DNA from: Streptomyces liliiviolaceus
GTDB lineage: Bacteria > Actinomycetota > Actinomycetes > Streptomycetales > Streptomycetaceae
Direction: 5' to 3'
NCBI RefSeq assembly: GCF_018070025.1
Contig: NZ_JAGPYQ010000001.1
Coordinates: forward strand, 806,001-870,000
DNA length: 64,000 nucleotides
Of the stretch, positions 49,223-58,350 are shown piece after piece. The notes under the pieces were generated by a model, which saw only the letters and a list, made by a program, of their open reading frames with translations, was not told where the DNA came from and did not search any database. Every line of letters begins with the position of its first letter. The stretch's first letter is position 1. The translations under genes and the position numbers were made by a program.

Positions 49223-51460
49223 ATGCTTGGATCAACCCACGGCACCCTCACCACCGACTCCCGCCGGGCCCGGGTCATCGCCTGCGGCGAGCAACCGGCC
49301 CCTGCCGTGCACGGCAGGCCGGCCGCCACCGACGACCTCGACGTCAGCGGCAGGCCGCTGTACGCCGGCGTACCCGATCTGGACCGCTTCTTCCGCCCCG
49401 AGTCGGTGGCCGTCGTCGGCGCCTCGGACGCCGAAGGGCGACCGAACACCGGCATCACCCGCCAACTGCTCGCCTGGGCCGAGCGGGTGGGCGCGCGCCT
49501 GCATCCGGTGCACCCCACCCGGGAGACCGTGTTCGGTCTGCCCTGCGTCCCATCGGTCGCGGAACTGCCCGAACAGGTCGATCTGGCCGTGCTGCTGGTC
49601 TCCGACCCGCTGCCCGTGATCGAGCAACTCGCCGAGACCAAGGTGCGGTTCGCGGTCGCCTTCGCGTCCGGATTCGCCGAGACGGGAACCGTGGGCGCCG
49701 CCGCCCAGGACCGGCTCGCCGACGCCGTACGGCGCTCCGGAATCCGCTCCGGCCTGCGGCTGCTCGGCCCGAACACCAACCTCAACGCCTTCGAGAAGTT
49801 CCGCGACGACCTCGACGGCCCGGCGATCGCGCTGATCACCCAGTCCGGCCACCAGGGCCGCCCCGTCTTCACCCTCCAGGAACTGGGCATCCGCGTCTCC
49901 CACTGGGCCCCCACCGGCAACGAGGCCGACCTGGAGAGCGCCGACTTCATCTCCTACTTCTCCGAGCAGCCCGAGGTGGGCGCCATCGCCTGCTACGTCG
50001 AGGGCCTCAAGGACGGCCGCTCCTTCCTCCTCGCCGCCGACCGGGCCGCCCGGCGCGGGGTCCCCGTCGTCGCGGTCAAGGTCGGCCGCACGGAGACGGG
50101 CGCGCGTACGGCGGCCTCCCACACCGGCAAACTGACGGGCGCGGACGCGGTGGTGGACGCCGCGATGCGCCAGTACGGGGTCGTACGCGTCGACGGCCTC
50201 GACGAACTCCAGGACACGGCGGCCCTGTTGGCCCGCGCCAGGCCACCGTCCGCCGACGGAGTGGCCGTCTACTCCATCTCAGGCGGTACGGGCGCCCACT
50301 TCTCGGACCTGGCGACGGAGGCGGGCCTGCGCCTGCCGCCCCTCTCCCCCGCCAAGCAGGCCGAACTCCACCAGTGGATACCCGAGTACCTGGACGTCAC
50401 GAACCCCATCGACAACGGCGGTCACCCGGTCGGCGACTGGCGGGGCCGCAAGATCATCGACGCGATCCTCGCCGATCCGGCCGTCGGGGTGCTGATCTGT
50501 CCGATCACGGGCCCCTTCCCGCCCATGAGCGACAAGCTCGCGCGGGACCTGGTGGACGCGGCGGAGCAGACGGACAAACTGGTGTGCGTGGTGTGGGGTT
50601 CACCGGTCGGCACGGAGTCCGCGTACCGCGAAACGCTCCTCGGTTCCTCCCGGGTCGCGACCTTCCGCACGTTCGCGAACTGCATCACGGCGGTACGCGC
50701 CCACCTGGACCACGCCCGCTTCACCGCCTCCTACCGCTCCCCCTTCGACGAGGCCCCGCGCACCCCGTCCCCCTCCTGCCGCAAGGCCCAGGCGCTGATG
50801 CGGCCGGGCAGCAGGCTGAGCGAACACGCGGCGAAACAACTGCTGCGGGCGTACGGGATCCGGGTGCCGCGCGAGCAGTTGGTGACCAGCGCGGCGGCCT
50901 CCGTACGGGCGGCCGGTCTGGTCGGGTACCCGGTCGTCATGAAGGCGTCCGGTGCGCGGCTCGCCCACAAGACGGAACTGGGCCTGGTGAAGATCGGCCT
51001 CACCTCCGCCAGCCAAGTACGGGACTCGTACCGCGAGTTGACCGACATCGCCCGGTACGAGGACGTGTCGCTCGACGGGGTTCTGGTGTGCCAGATGGTG
51101 GAGCAGGGGGTCGAGATGGTCGTCGGCGTGACGCACGACGACCTCTTCGGTCCGACGGTGACGGTCGGGCTGGGCGGCGTACTCGTGGAGGTCCTCCAGG
51201 ACACCGCGGTACGGGTGCCGCCGTTCGGCGAGGACCAGGCACGGTCGATGCTCGACGAGTTGCGGGGGCGGGCGCTGCTGGACGGCGTCCGCGGGCGGCC
51301 TCCGGCGGACCTCGACGCGCTGGTGGAGGTCGTCCTCCGCGTCCAGCGGATGGCCCTGGAACTGGACACGGACCTGTCCGAACTGGACATCAACCCCCTG
51401 ATGGTCCTCCCCCGAGGCCAGGGAGCGGTGGCCCTGGACGCCCTGGCCATCTGCCGCTGA
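49223..51460 (+). CDS. ADP-forming acyl-CoA ligase family protein (ACD, fused alpha/beta)
   Basis: 745 aa. The N-terminal CoA-binding domain (FFRPESVAVVGASDAEGRPNTG) is followed by succinyl-CoA-ligase-like flavodoxin domains (ALITQSGHQGRPVF; SHTGKLTGADAVVDAAMRQYG) and a C-terminal ATP-grasp domain (RLSEHAAKQLLRAYGIRVPREQLV; VVMKASGARLAHKTELGLVKIGL; LDTDLSELDINPLMV). AGGAG lies about 11 nt before the ATG at 49223. Two regulon palindromes precede it. Such enzymes interconvert an acyl-CoA and its acid with ATP formation or use; here it may activate the substrate or release an end product. Confidence 0.88.
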   Translation: MLGSTHGTLTTDSRRARVIACGEQPAPAVHGRPAATDDLDVSGRPLYAGVPDLDRFFRPESVAVVGASDAEGRPNTGITRQLLAWAERVGARLHPVHPTRETVFGLPCVPSVAELPEQVDLAVLLVSDPLPVIEQLAETKVRFAVAFASGFAETGTVGAAAQDRLADAVRRSGIRSGLRLLGPNTNLNAFEKFRDDLDGPAIALITQSGHQGRPVFTLQELGIRVSHWAPTGNEADLESADFISYFSEQPEVGAIACYVEGLKDGRSFLLAADRAARRGVPVVAVKVGRTETGARTAASHTGKLTGADAVVDAAMRQYGVVRVDGLDELQDTAALLARARPPSADGVAVYSISGGTGAHFSDLATEAGLRLPPLSPAKQAELHQWIPEYLDVTNPIDNGGHPVGDWRGRKIIDAILADPAVGVLICPITGPFPPMSDKLARDLVDAAEQTDKLVCVVWGSPVGTESAYRETLLGSSRVATFRTFANCITAVRAHLDHARFTASYRSPFDEAPRTPSPSCRKAQALMRPGSRLSEHAAKQLLRAYGIRVPREQLVTSAAASVRAAGLVGYPVVMKASGARLAHKTELGLVKIGLTSASQVRDSYRELTDIARYEDVSLDGVLVCQMVEQGVEMVVGVTHDDLFGPTVTVGLGGVLVEVLQDTAVRVPPFGEDQARSMLDELRGRALLDGVRGRPPADLDALVEVVLRVQRMALELDTDLSELDINPLMVLPRGQGAVALDALAICR

Positions 51461-51519
51461 CCCACTGCGTGGGGCTGGGGGAACGGGGTTGGGGGGACGA
51501 AGAGGATGCGTCTTCAACC

Positions 51520-51775
51520 GCGGGCCGGTGGGGGCTGGCCGCGCAGTTCCCCGCGCCCCTAAAGGGCGCCCCTCCGGGAGCGCAAGGAACGGCGCGCCCA
51601 GCCACAACCACCCCACACCCACAAACCCACCCCAGCCCCCACCGCCTAAGGGGCGCGGGGAACTGCGCGGCCAACCCCCACCGAACCCGCACCCAACACC
51701 CCAAGGCCAGGCCCCACCCCCTCAGGGGCGCGGGGAACTGCGCGACCAGCCCCCACCGGACCCGCACCCACCCAC
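51520..51775. repeat. Interspersed-repeat array, one reverse then three forward copies
   Basis: Four copies between two rightward genes (ligase and hydratase). The 364-bp gap contains no gene. Reverse copy first, forward copies after, as in the other arrays. Confidence 0.85.
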
Positions 51776-51824
51776 AACCCATCACACCCACTCCCTCTGT
51801 CTCCCCTCCCCCCTCGGAGCCCCC

Positions 51825-52607
51825 ATGATCATCCACACCCTCGACGACACCCACGTCTCCTGGATCACCCTCAACCGACCCGAGGTCATGAACGCCATCA
51901 CCCCCGAGCAACGGGAAGAGCTCATCCACCTCATGGAGACCGCGTCCGCAGACGCGAACACCCGCGCGGTCGTCCTCACAGCCACCGGCCGAGGTTTCTG
52001 CACAGGCGCAGACCTCCGCGGAGGCCCACCCCCCGAGGACCGCCTCCCAGGAGACGTATCCCGCGTCATAAAGAACGGCGCCCAACGCCTCATCACCGCA
52101 ATCCTGGACTGCGAAAAACCGGTGATCGCCGCAGTGAACGGCACCGCGGCCGGCCTCGGCGCCCACCTCGCGTACGCCTGCGACCTCATCCTCGCCGCGG
52201 AATCGGCAAGATTCATCGAGGTGTTCGTCCGCCGCGGCCTCGTCCCCGACGGCGGCGGCGCCTACCTCCTCCCCCGCCTGATCGGCCCGCACCGCGCGAA
52301 GGAGCTGATGTTCTTCGGCGACGCCCTCACCGCCGCGGACGCCCACCGCCTCGGCCTGGTCAACCGGGTCGTCCCGGACGGCGAGTTGGAGAAGACGGCC
52401 CGCGCCTGGGCCGAACGCCTCGCCACCGGCCCCACCCGCTCCCTCGCCCTCACCAAGCAACTGGTGAACGCCTCCCTGGACTCCGACCGCGCCACCGCGT
52501 TCACCGCCGAAGCCACCGCGCAGGAGATCAACATGACGACGTCGGACGCCACGGAGGGCGTGACGGCGTTCGTGGAGCGCCGCACCCCGGACTTCACAGG
52601 CCGCTGA
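51825..52607 (+). CDS. Enoyl-CoA hydratase/isomerase
   Basis: 260 aa crotonase. SWITLNRPEVMNAITPEQREEL, GFCTGADLRGG, NGTAAGLGAHLAYACDLILAAESARFIEVFVRRGLVPDGGGAYLLPRLIG. The Glu in FIEVF sits where one catalytic glutamate is found and the Asp of VPDGGG takes the second position, as in many actinobacterial homologues. CGGAG lies 5 nt before the ATG at 51825. It is separated from the upstream ligase by a repeat array and has no palindrome of its own. Confidence 0.9.
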   Translation: MIIHTLDDTHVSWITLNRPEVMNAITPEQREELIHLMETASADANTRAVVLTATGRGFCTGADLRGGPPPEDRLPGDVSRVIKNGAQRLITAILDCEKPVIAAVNGTAAGLGAHLAYACDLILAAESARFIEVFVRRGLVPDGGGAYLLPRLIGPHRAKELMFFGDALTAADAHRLGLVNRVVPDGELEKTARAWAERLATGPTRSLALTKQLVNASLDSDRATAFTAEATAQEINMTTSDATEGVTAFVERRTPDFTGR

Positions 52608-52659
52608 ACACCGCCGAACGCCACCGAAGACCACCGAAGGCCACCGCACCCCTTCCAAT

Positions 52660-52674
52660 CTGACGCCCCGTCAC
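52660..52674. promoter_or_regulatory. Regulon palindrome CTGACGCCCCGTCAC
   Basis: 11 of 12 fixed positions, preceded by CAAT. It ends 5 nt before the ATG of the flavin reductase gene, the same spacing as at 28786-28806. Confidence 0.72.
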
Positions 52675-52679
52675 CTTCA

Positions 52680-53351
52680 ATGGACGGTGTGATGGGACAC
52701 GCAGGAATGGCCGCGGCAGCCGTCCGCTATCTGAGGTCGGCCGGGGAGCCGAGGACCGCGGGACCGGTCGACCCGCTCCCGCGCCCGGACCTGCGCGCGG
52801 TCGGCGACGACGAACGCGCACCGATCGACCCGGCGGAATTCCGCCGCGTACTCGGAAACTTCGCCACGGGCGTCACCGTCATCACAGCTCCGGCCCCGGC
52901 CACCACCCCGGACTCCGCCCCCGGCACCCCATCCGGCACACCCTCCGGCTTCGCCTGCCAGTCCTTCGCCGCGCTGTCCCTCGACCCGCCCCTGATCGCG
53001 TTCATGGTCGCGCGTACGTCCACGACCTGGCCGCGTATCGCCCGCGCGGGCGTCTTCTGCGTGAACGTCCTCGGCGCGCACCAGGGCGACCTGTGCCGCC
53101 GCTTCGCGGTGAGCGGCTCGGACAAGTTCGCGGGTGTCGACCACGAACCGTCGCCGGTCTCCGGTTCGCCCCGCCTGGCCGGCGCCACCGCGTGGATCGA
53201 CTGCGCCGTCCACGCGGTCCACACGGGCGGCGACCACCTGATCGTGGTGGGCCGGGTGAACGCCCTGGGCACCCCCGACCCCGACCCCGACGGCAACGGC
53301 GGCGCCCCCCTGCTCTTCCACCGCGGCCGCTTCGGCGACTTCACGGCCTGA
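52680..53351 (+). CDS. Flavin reductase family protein (HsaB/NTAB-like)
   Basis: 223 aa. IDPAEFRRVLGNFATGVTVITAP, GFACQSFAALSLDPPLIAFMVARTSTTWPRIARAGVFCVNVLG and AWIDCAVHAVHTGGDHLIVVGRV are the signature blocks of FMN reductases that feed two-component monooxygenases. The N-terminal 45 residues are an extra arm. A start at 52680 puts the operator 5 nt upstream with no Shine-Dalgarno sequence; ATGs at 52692 and 52707 are alternatives. Likely electron supplier for a pathway monooxygenase, possibly an LLM protein of this regulon. Confidence 0.88.
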   Translation: MDGVMGHAGMAAAAVRYLRSAGEPRTAGPVDPLPRPDLRAVGDDERAPIDPAEFRRVLGNFATGVTVITAPAPATTPDSAPGTPSGTPSGFACQSFAALSLDPPLIAFMVARTSTTWPRIARAGVFCVNVLGAHQGDLCRRFAVSGSDKFAGVDHEPSPVSGSPRLAGATAWIDCAVHAVHTGGDHLIVVGRVNALGTPDPDPDGNGGAPLLFHRGRFGDFTA

Positions 53352-53379
53352 CGCCCCCCGAACGCCGTCCGGCCCCGCC

Positions 53380-54714
53380 CTAGGCCCTGGCGAGAGCGGT
53401 CGCCCCCGGCACCACCCTGCGCCGGATCACCAGCGCCATCAGCGCCGCCACCGCGCACAGCGCCCCGGAGGCGTACCACATCACGTCGTACGAGCCGAAG
53501 GCGTCGCGGGCCACCCCGCCCAGGAAGGCGACCAGCGCAGCCCCGACCTGGTGGGAGGCGAGGACCCAGCCGAAGACGATGGCGCTGTCGTCGCCGAACC
53601 GGTCGCGGCACAGGGCGATGGTGGGCGGCACGGTGGCGACCCAGTCGAGCCCGTAGAAGACGATGAAGAAGACCATCGGCGGGTGCACCGAGGGGCCGAG
53701 CAGCAGCGGGAGGAAGAGGAGCGAGACGCCGCGCAGGGCGTAGTAGACGGCCAGCAGCCGGCGCGGGTCGAAACGGTCCGTGAACCAGCCGGAGGCGATC
53801 GTGCCGACGACGTCGAAGACCCCGATGACCGCGAGCAGCGAGGCCGCCGCCGTGATGGGCATGCCGTGGTCGTGGGCGGCGGGCACGAAGTGGGTCTGGA
53901 TCAGACCGTTCGTCGAGGCGCCGCAGATCGCGAAGGTCCCCGCGAGCAGCCAGAAGGGCCCGGTGCGCGCTGCGGAGAAGAGGACCTGCACCGCCCGGCG
54001 CGCGGCCCCCGGCACGGGCGGCGGCTTCTCGACGAACTCCGTCGCCCCGTACGGCTTGAGGCCCACGTCCGCCGGATGGTCGCGGAGCAGCAGCCAGACG
54101 AACGGTACGACCGCGAGCGCCGCGAGGGCCACGGTCACGGCGGCCGGGCGCCAGCTGTGCTCCGAGACGATCCACGACAGTACGGGCAGGAAGATCAGCT
54201 GCCCGGAGGCGGAGGCCGCGGTGAGGATGCCGGTGACGAGGCCGCGCCGCTCGGTGAACCAGCGGTTGGTGACCGTGGCGGCGAAGGCGAGGGCCATCGA
54301 GCCGGAACCCAGGCCCACGAGCAGCCCCCAGCACAGCAGCAGCTGCCAGGCCGCGGTCATCCACACGGTGGCGCCGGAGCCGACCGCGATCACGACGAGC
54401 GCGAGCGCGACGACCCGCCGGATGCCGAACCGGTCCATGAGCGCCGCGGCGAACGGCGCCGTCAGCCCGTACAGCGCGAGGTTGACGGAGACCGCGAGGC
54501 CGATCGTGCCGCGCGACCAGTCGAACTCGTCGTGCAGCGGGTCGATCAGCAGCCCCGGCAGGGAACGGAAGGCCGCCGCGCCGATGATCGTCACGAAGGT
54601 GACGGCGGCGACGAACCACGCCCGGTGCACCCGGGTGCGGCGCCGCGCGCCTCCGCCGGTTCCGGGGTCCTGCGCGGGTACCGCCTCGCTCGCGGCGTCG
54701 GTTGTCTGGGTCAC
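53380..54714 (-). CDS. MFS transporter (MCT/OFA-like)
   Basis: 444 aa with twelve predicted helices in two bundles. The motif LMDRFGIRRVVALALV after helix 2 and its repeat DRFDPRRLLAVYYALRG in the second half are MFS loop 2-3/8-9 signatures. The overall pattern (LPGLLIDPLHDEFDWSRGTIGLAVS) resembles oxalate/monocarboxylate transporters. GTG start at 54714. It lies between the flavin reductase and the divergent GlxA regulator, which may control it. It may import the acid fed to the ligases. Confidence 0.88.
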   Translation of the reverse strand: MTQTTDAASEAVPAQDPGTGGGARRRTRVHRAWFVAAVTFVTIIGAAAFRSLPGLLIDPLHDEFDWSRGTIGLAVSVNLALYGLTAPFAAALMDRFGIRRVVALALVVIAVGSGATVWMTAAWQLLLCWGLLVGLGSGSMALAFAATVTNRWFTERRGLVTGILTAASASGQLIFLPVLSWIVSEHSWRPAAVTVALAALAVVPFVWLLLRDHPADVGLKPYGATEFVEKPPPVPGAARRAVQVLFSAARTGPFWLLAGTFAICGASTNGLIQTHFVPAAHDHGMPITAAASLLAVIGVFDVVGTIASGWFTDRFDPRRLLAVYYALRGVSLLFLPLLLGPSVHPPMVFFIVFYGLDWVATVPPTIALCRDRFGDDSAIVFGWVLASHQVGAALVAFLGGVARDAFGSYDVMWYASGALCAVAALMALVIRRRVVPGATALARA

Positions 54715-54785
54715 GTCACCGAGCTTCCGTCCTCGGCCTGCCCCGAACGAGTGGCCCGAAGGACAGCATTCGCTAGGATCGGGCC

Positions 54786-55775
54786 ATGGGTACGCACACG
54801 CCGGACGCCCCGCCCCCTCGGCACCGTGTCGTCGTCCTCGCCCTGGACGGCCTCCTCCCCTTCGAGCTGGGCATCCCGCAGCGCATCTTCGGGCGCGCCA
54901 AGGACACCCGGGGCCGCAGTCTGTACGAGATCGTCACCTGCTCCGTCCGGCCGCCGGGCCCGGTCGAGACGGACGCCGACTTCTCCGTACTGGTCGAGAA
55001 CGGCCCGGAGGCCCTGGCCACCGCCGACACCGTGGTCGTCCCGGCCTCGTACGAGCTGGGCCCGGTCCACGACGAGGGTGTGCTCACCGAGGAGCTGGCC
55101 GCGGCCCTCGCCCTGATCCGGCCGGGCACCCGGCTCGTCTCGATCTGCACGGGCGGGTACGTCCTGGCCGCCGCCGGGCTGCTCGACGGGCGCCCGGCGA
55201 CCACGCACTGGGCGTCCGCCGAACACTTCCAGCGCCTCTTCCCGAAGGTGCGGGTCGACGCGGACGTGCTGTTCATCGACGACGGGGACGTGCTGACCTC
55301 CGCCGGGGTCGCGGCGGGCATCGACCTGTGCATCCACATCGTGCGCCGCGACCACGGGACCGCCGTCGCGAACGAGGTGGCCCGCCGCACGGTGGTGCCT
55401 CCGCACCGGGACGGTGGGCAGGCGCAGTACATCGAACGGCCGGTGCCCGAGCCGCAGTTGGCGACGACTGTCGGGGCGCGGGCGTGGGCGCTGAGCCGGT
55501 TGCACGAGCCGATCCAGTTGCGGGACATGGCGGCGCAGGAGGCGATGTCGGTGCGGACGTTCACGCGGCGGTTCCGGGAGGAGGCGGGGCTCAGTCCCGG
55601 TCAGTGGCTCACGCAGCAGCGGGTCGAGCGGGCTCGCCATCTGCTGGAGTCCACGGACCTGTCGATGGACCAGGTCGCGGCGGACTCCGGCTTCGGCACG
55701 GCCCAGTCGATGCGCCAGCATCTCCAGTCGGCCCTAGGGGTCACCCCCACGTCCTACCGCCGAACATTCCGCTGA
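54786..55775 (+). CDS. GlxA-family AraC-type transcriptional regulator
   Basis: 329 aa. DJ-1/PfpI-like domain at about 13-190 with the nucleophile elbow SICTGGYVLAAAGLLDGRPATTHW, then a C-terminal AraC double helix-turn-helix (LRDMAAQEAMSVRTFTRRFREEAGLSPGQWL, VERARHLLESTDLSMDQVAADSGFGTAQSMRQHLQSALGVTPTSYRRTF). Divergent from the MFS gene (71 bp between starts), its most probable target. Confidence 0.92.
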   Translation: MGTHTPDAPPPRHRVVVLALDGLLPFELGIPQRIFGRAKDTRGRSLYEIVTCSVRPPGPVETDADFSVLVENGPEALATADTVVVPASYELGPVHDEGVLTEELAAALALIRPGTRLVSICTGGYVLAAAGLLDGRPATTHWASAEHFQRLFPKVRVDADVLFIDDGDVLTSAGVAAGIDLCIHIVRRDHGTAVANEVARRTVVPPHRDGGQAQYIERPVPEPQLATTVGARAWALSRLHEPIQLRDMAAQEAMSVRTFTRRFREEAGLSPGQWLTQQRVERARHLLESTDLSMDQVAADSGFGTAQSMRQHLQSALGVTPTSYRRTFR

Positions 55776-55839
55776 ACAACTCGTCTCCGCCCCCGCCGCC
55801 CCTACCCGTTCCCGTCCACGCATGGGGGCTCCGCCCCCT

Positions 55840-56045
55840 ATCCCCCGCTGCGCAGTTCCCCGCGCCCCCAACCACCTAGGGGCGCGGGGAACTGCGCGGC
55901 CAACCCCCACCGGCCCCGCACCCACAAACCCACGCGAGTCCCACCCCCTAAGGGGCGCGGGGAACGGCGCAGTCTTTTGCCTTTAGGGGCGCGGGGAACT
56001 GCGCAATCCTTAGGGCCCGCCCCCACCGGACCCGCACCCGCAAGC
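55840..56045. repeat. Interspersed-repeat array, one reverse then three forward copies
   Basis: Four copies between the converging GlxA and alcohol dehydrogenase genes. The last forward copy is truncated and joined to a TCTTTTGCCTTTA remnant that resembles the hairpin tail found in other arrays. Confidence 0.84.
55850..55897. terminator. Very strong terminator from facing repeat copies
   Basis: GCGCAGTTCCCCGCGCCCC (55850-55868) and its exact complement (55879-55897): perfect 19-bp arms with a 10-nt loop, between converging genes. Confidence 0.85.
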
Positions 56046-56068
56046 GGCAAGCGGCAAGCCGCACGTTC

Positions 56069-57118
56069 CTAGAACGTCAAAACAGCCCGGGCCGCAAGCC
56101 CACCCCGCGCATCCGCGACCGCCTTCTCGAACTCGTCCACCCCATACGTCTCCGTCACCAGCTCATCCAGCAACAACCGCCCCTCCCGATACATCTCCGC
56201 ATACAGCGCAACATCCCGCTGCGGCCGCGAGGACCCGTACCGGCACCCGAGGATCGACTTGTCCAGGTACATCGACGAGACGAGGAACGACGCCTCGGCG
56301 CCGGCGGGCGGCACGCCCAGCAGTACCGCCTGCCCCCGCCGGTCGAGCAGATCGACGGCCTGCCGTACGAGCTCGACCCGCCCCACGCACTCGAAGACGT
56401 GATCCGCCCCCGTCGGCAGAACGTCCCGCGCCCCCTCCACGGACGTGAAGAAGTGCCCGGCCCCGAACCGCCGCGCCACCCCCTCCTTCGCCGGATTCGA
56501 GTCCACCGCGACCACGGTCAGCGCCCCGGCGATCCGCGCGCCCTGGATCACGTTGAGCCCGATCCCGCCCGTCCCGATGACGACGACGCTGTCCCCGTGC
56601 TCCACGCGCGCCCGGTTCAGCACGGCCCCGACCCCGGTCAGCACCCCGCATCCGATCAGTGCGGCCGAGGCCATCGGGATGTCCTTCGGGATGCGTACCG
56701 CCTGCACGGCCTTCACCAACGTCCGTTCGGCGAAAGCGGAGTTGGACGCGAACTGGTACAGCGGCCGCCCCTCCCGCAGGAACGGCCGCTGCGGCATCCC
56801 GATGGCCTTGCGGCACATGGTGGGCCGCCCCCGGTCGCACTCGGCGCACGCACCGCAGTTCGCGAGCGTGGACAGGCAGACGTGGTCGCCGGGCTGCACG
56901 TGGGTGACGCCCGCGCCCACCTCCGCCACGACTCCCGCGCCCTCGTGTCCGAGCACCACGGGTACGGGGAAGGGGATGGTCCCGTCCAGCACGGAGAGGT
57001 CGCTGTGGCACAGCCCCGCCGCCGAGACCGCGACCAGTACCTCGCCGGGCCCCGGATCCCGTATCTCCAGATCGTCCACCGTCCGGGCCTGCTCACCGTC
57101 GAAGATCACGCCCTTCAT
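56069..57118 (-). CDS. Zinc-dependent alcohol dehydrogenase (class III/mycothiol-like group)
   Basis: 349 aa. Catalytic zinc ligands C37 and H58 with E59 (GLCHSD, GHEGAGVV); structural zinc C88, C91, C94, C102 (CGACAEC..C). NAD site VVIGTGGIGLNVIQGA, with DSNPAKEGVARRFGA following. ATG at 57118 begins MKGVIFDGEQ, 4 nt after the stop of the upstream acyl-CoA dehydrogenase gene, so they form an operon (SDR - dehydrogenase - ADH). Oxidises an alcohol intermediate or by-product of the pathway. Confidence 0.92.
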   Translation of the reverse strand: MKGVIFDGEQARTVDDLEIRDPGPGEVLVAVSAAGLCHSDLSVLDGTIPFPVPVVLGHEGAGVVAEVGAGVTHVQPGDHVCLSTLANCGACAECDRGRPTMCRKAIGMPQRPFLREGRPLYQFASNSAFAERTLVKAVQAVRIPKDIPMASAALIGCGVLTGVGAVLNRARVEHGDSVVVIGTGGIGLNVIQGARIAGALTVVAVDSNPAKEGVARRFGAGHFFTSVEGARDVLPTGADHVFECVGRVELVRQAVDLLDRRGQAVLLGVPPAGAEASFLVSSMYLDKSILGCRYGSSRPQRDVALYAEMYREGRLLLDELVTETYGVDEFEKAVADARGGLAARAVLTF

Positions 57119-57122
57119 GGCC

Positions 57123-58265
57123 TCAGCCCTTCGCTTCCCTGGGAAGGCCGAGCACACGCTCGGCGATGATCGTGCGCTGGATCTCGTCCGAGCCGCCGTA
57201 GATCGTGTCGGCCCGGCTGAAGAGGAACAGGTGCTGAAGCGCGTCCAGTTCGTAGGGCGAGCCGGCCGACCAGTCCCCGGGACCGACCGCCGCCCCGGCC
57301 CCCCGTACCCGCATCGCCAGCTCGCCGAGCCGCTGATGCCACCGGCCCCACATCAGCTTGGCCACGCTGGGAGCACCCTGGTCCGCCGAACTCCCCAGCG
57401 TCCGCAGGGCGTTCCACCGCATGGTGCGCAGCTCGGCCCACTGGCGTACGAGCAGATCGCGCACGACCGGGTCGTCGGCCGCCCCCGAGGCGACGGCCGC
57501 CTCGATCACCTGCCCCAACTCCTGGGCGAAGCCGACCTGCTGGGCCAGCGTGGAGACTCCGCGTTCGAAGCCGAGCAGGCTCATCGCGACCTGCCAGCCG
57601 TTGCCCTCGCCGCCGACGAGATGCTCCGCGCGGGCGTGCGCCCCGTCGAAGAAGACCTCGTTGAACTCGCTGGTCCCGGTCATCTGCCGGATCGGCCGTA
57701 CGTCGATACGTCCGGGCTGGTCCATGGGGACGAGCAGAAAGCTCAGCCCGCGATGCCGCCGCGACCCCGCCTCCGTACGCGCCAGCACGAAGCACCAGTC
57801 CGCCTCGTGCGCCAGCGAGGTCCAGATCTTCTGCCCGCTGATCCGGTACCCGTCCGCCTCCCGCACGGCCTCCGTACGGATCCCGGCGAGGTCGGACCCG
57901 GCCCCGGGCTCGCTGTACCCCTGGCACCACAGCTCGTCACCGGAGGCGATGGGCGGCAGGAAACGGTTCTTCTGCTCCTCACTGCCATGCGCGATGAGCG
58001 TGGGAGCCAGCAGCTTCTCCCCGATGTGCCCACTGCGGGCCGGCGCCCGGACCCGCGCGTACTCCTCGGCCCACACCACCTGCCGTTCCAGCCCGACCGC
58101 ACGATTCCCATACCCCTCCACCCCCCACCCGATCCCGATCCACCCCCCACCCCCAAGAACCCGCTCCCACTCCCTGCGGTCCCCGACACCCCCCACATGC
58201 TCCGCAAGCCACCCCCGCACCTCAGCACGAAAGGCTTCATCCTCCGACGTACGCCCGAATTCCAA
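57123..58265 (-). CDS. Acyl-CoA dehydrogenase (FadE26-like large subunit)
   Basis: 380 aa. It has LWCQGYSEPGAGSDLAGIRTEAV (FAD/substrate loop), ISGQKIWTSLAHEADWCFVLART, MGRWHQRLGELAMRVRGAGAAVG and the C-terminal IYGGSDEIQRTIIAERVLGLPRE. Start is TTG at 58265, with GGGAGGA 5 nt upstream; longer ORFs would read through the interspersed repeat. Close relative of the dehydrogenase at 62686. It probably works as a heteromer with a shorter FadE such as 61765 or 27458. Confidence 0.88.
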   Translation of the reverse strand: MEFGRTSEDEAFRAEVRGWLAEHVGGVGDRREWERVLGGGGWIGIGWGVEGYGNRAVGLERQVVWAEEYARVRAPARSGHIGEKLLAPTLIAHGSEEQKNRFLPPIASGDELWCQGYSEPGAGSDLAGIRTEAVREADGYRISGQKIWTSLAHEADWCFVLARTEAGSRRHRGLSFLLVPMDQPGRIDVRPIRQMTGTSEFNEVFFDGAHARAEHLVGGEGNGWQVAMSLLGFERGVSTLAQQVGFAQELGQVIEAAVASGAADDPVVRDLLVRQWAELRTMRWNALRTLGSSADQGAPSVAKLMWGRWHQRLGELAMRVRGAGAAVGPGDWSAGSPYELDALQHLFLFSRADTIYGGSDEIQRTIIAERVLGLPREAKG

Positions 58266-58287
58266 GATGTCCTCCCACCGCCCAGCT

Positions 58288-58340
58288 TTCAGGGGCGCGG
58301 GGAACTGCGCGACCAGCCACAACGCACCCGCACTCACCCA
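58288..58340 (+). repeat. Interspersed repeat, single forward copy inside an operon
   Basis: One GGGGCGCGGGGAACTGCGCG copy in the 85-bp gap between two same-direction catabolic genes, an unusual position compared with the arrays at convergent junctions. Confidence 0.82.
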
Positions 58341-58350
58341 CGACCGCCTC

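Noticed and set aside
57115..57930. 271-aa ORF in another frame within the FadE gene
   Set aside because: Shadow of the acyl-CoA dehydrogenase on the same strand; no domain matches.
1366..58265. Shared TTGGAATTCGGG at the starts of the LLM gene (1368) and FadE gene (58265)
   Set aside because: Both encode MEFG by TTG start, but the proteins are unrelated and only 12 nt match; probably coincidence.
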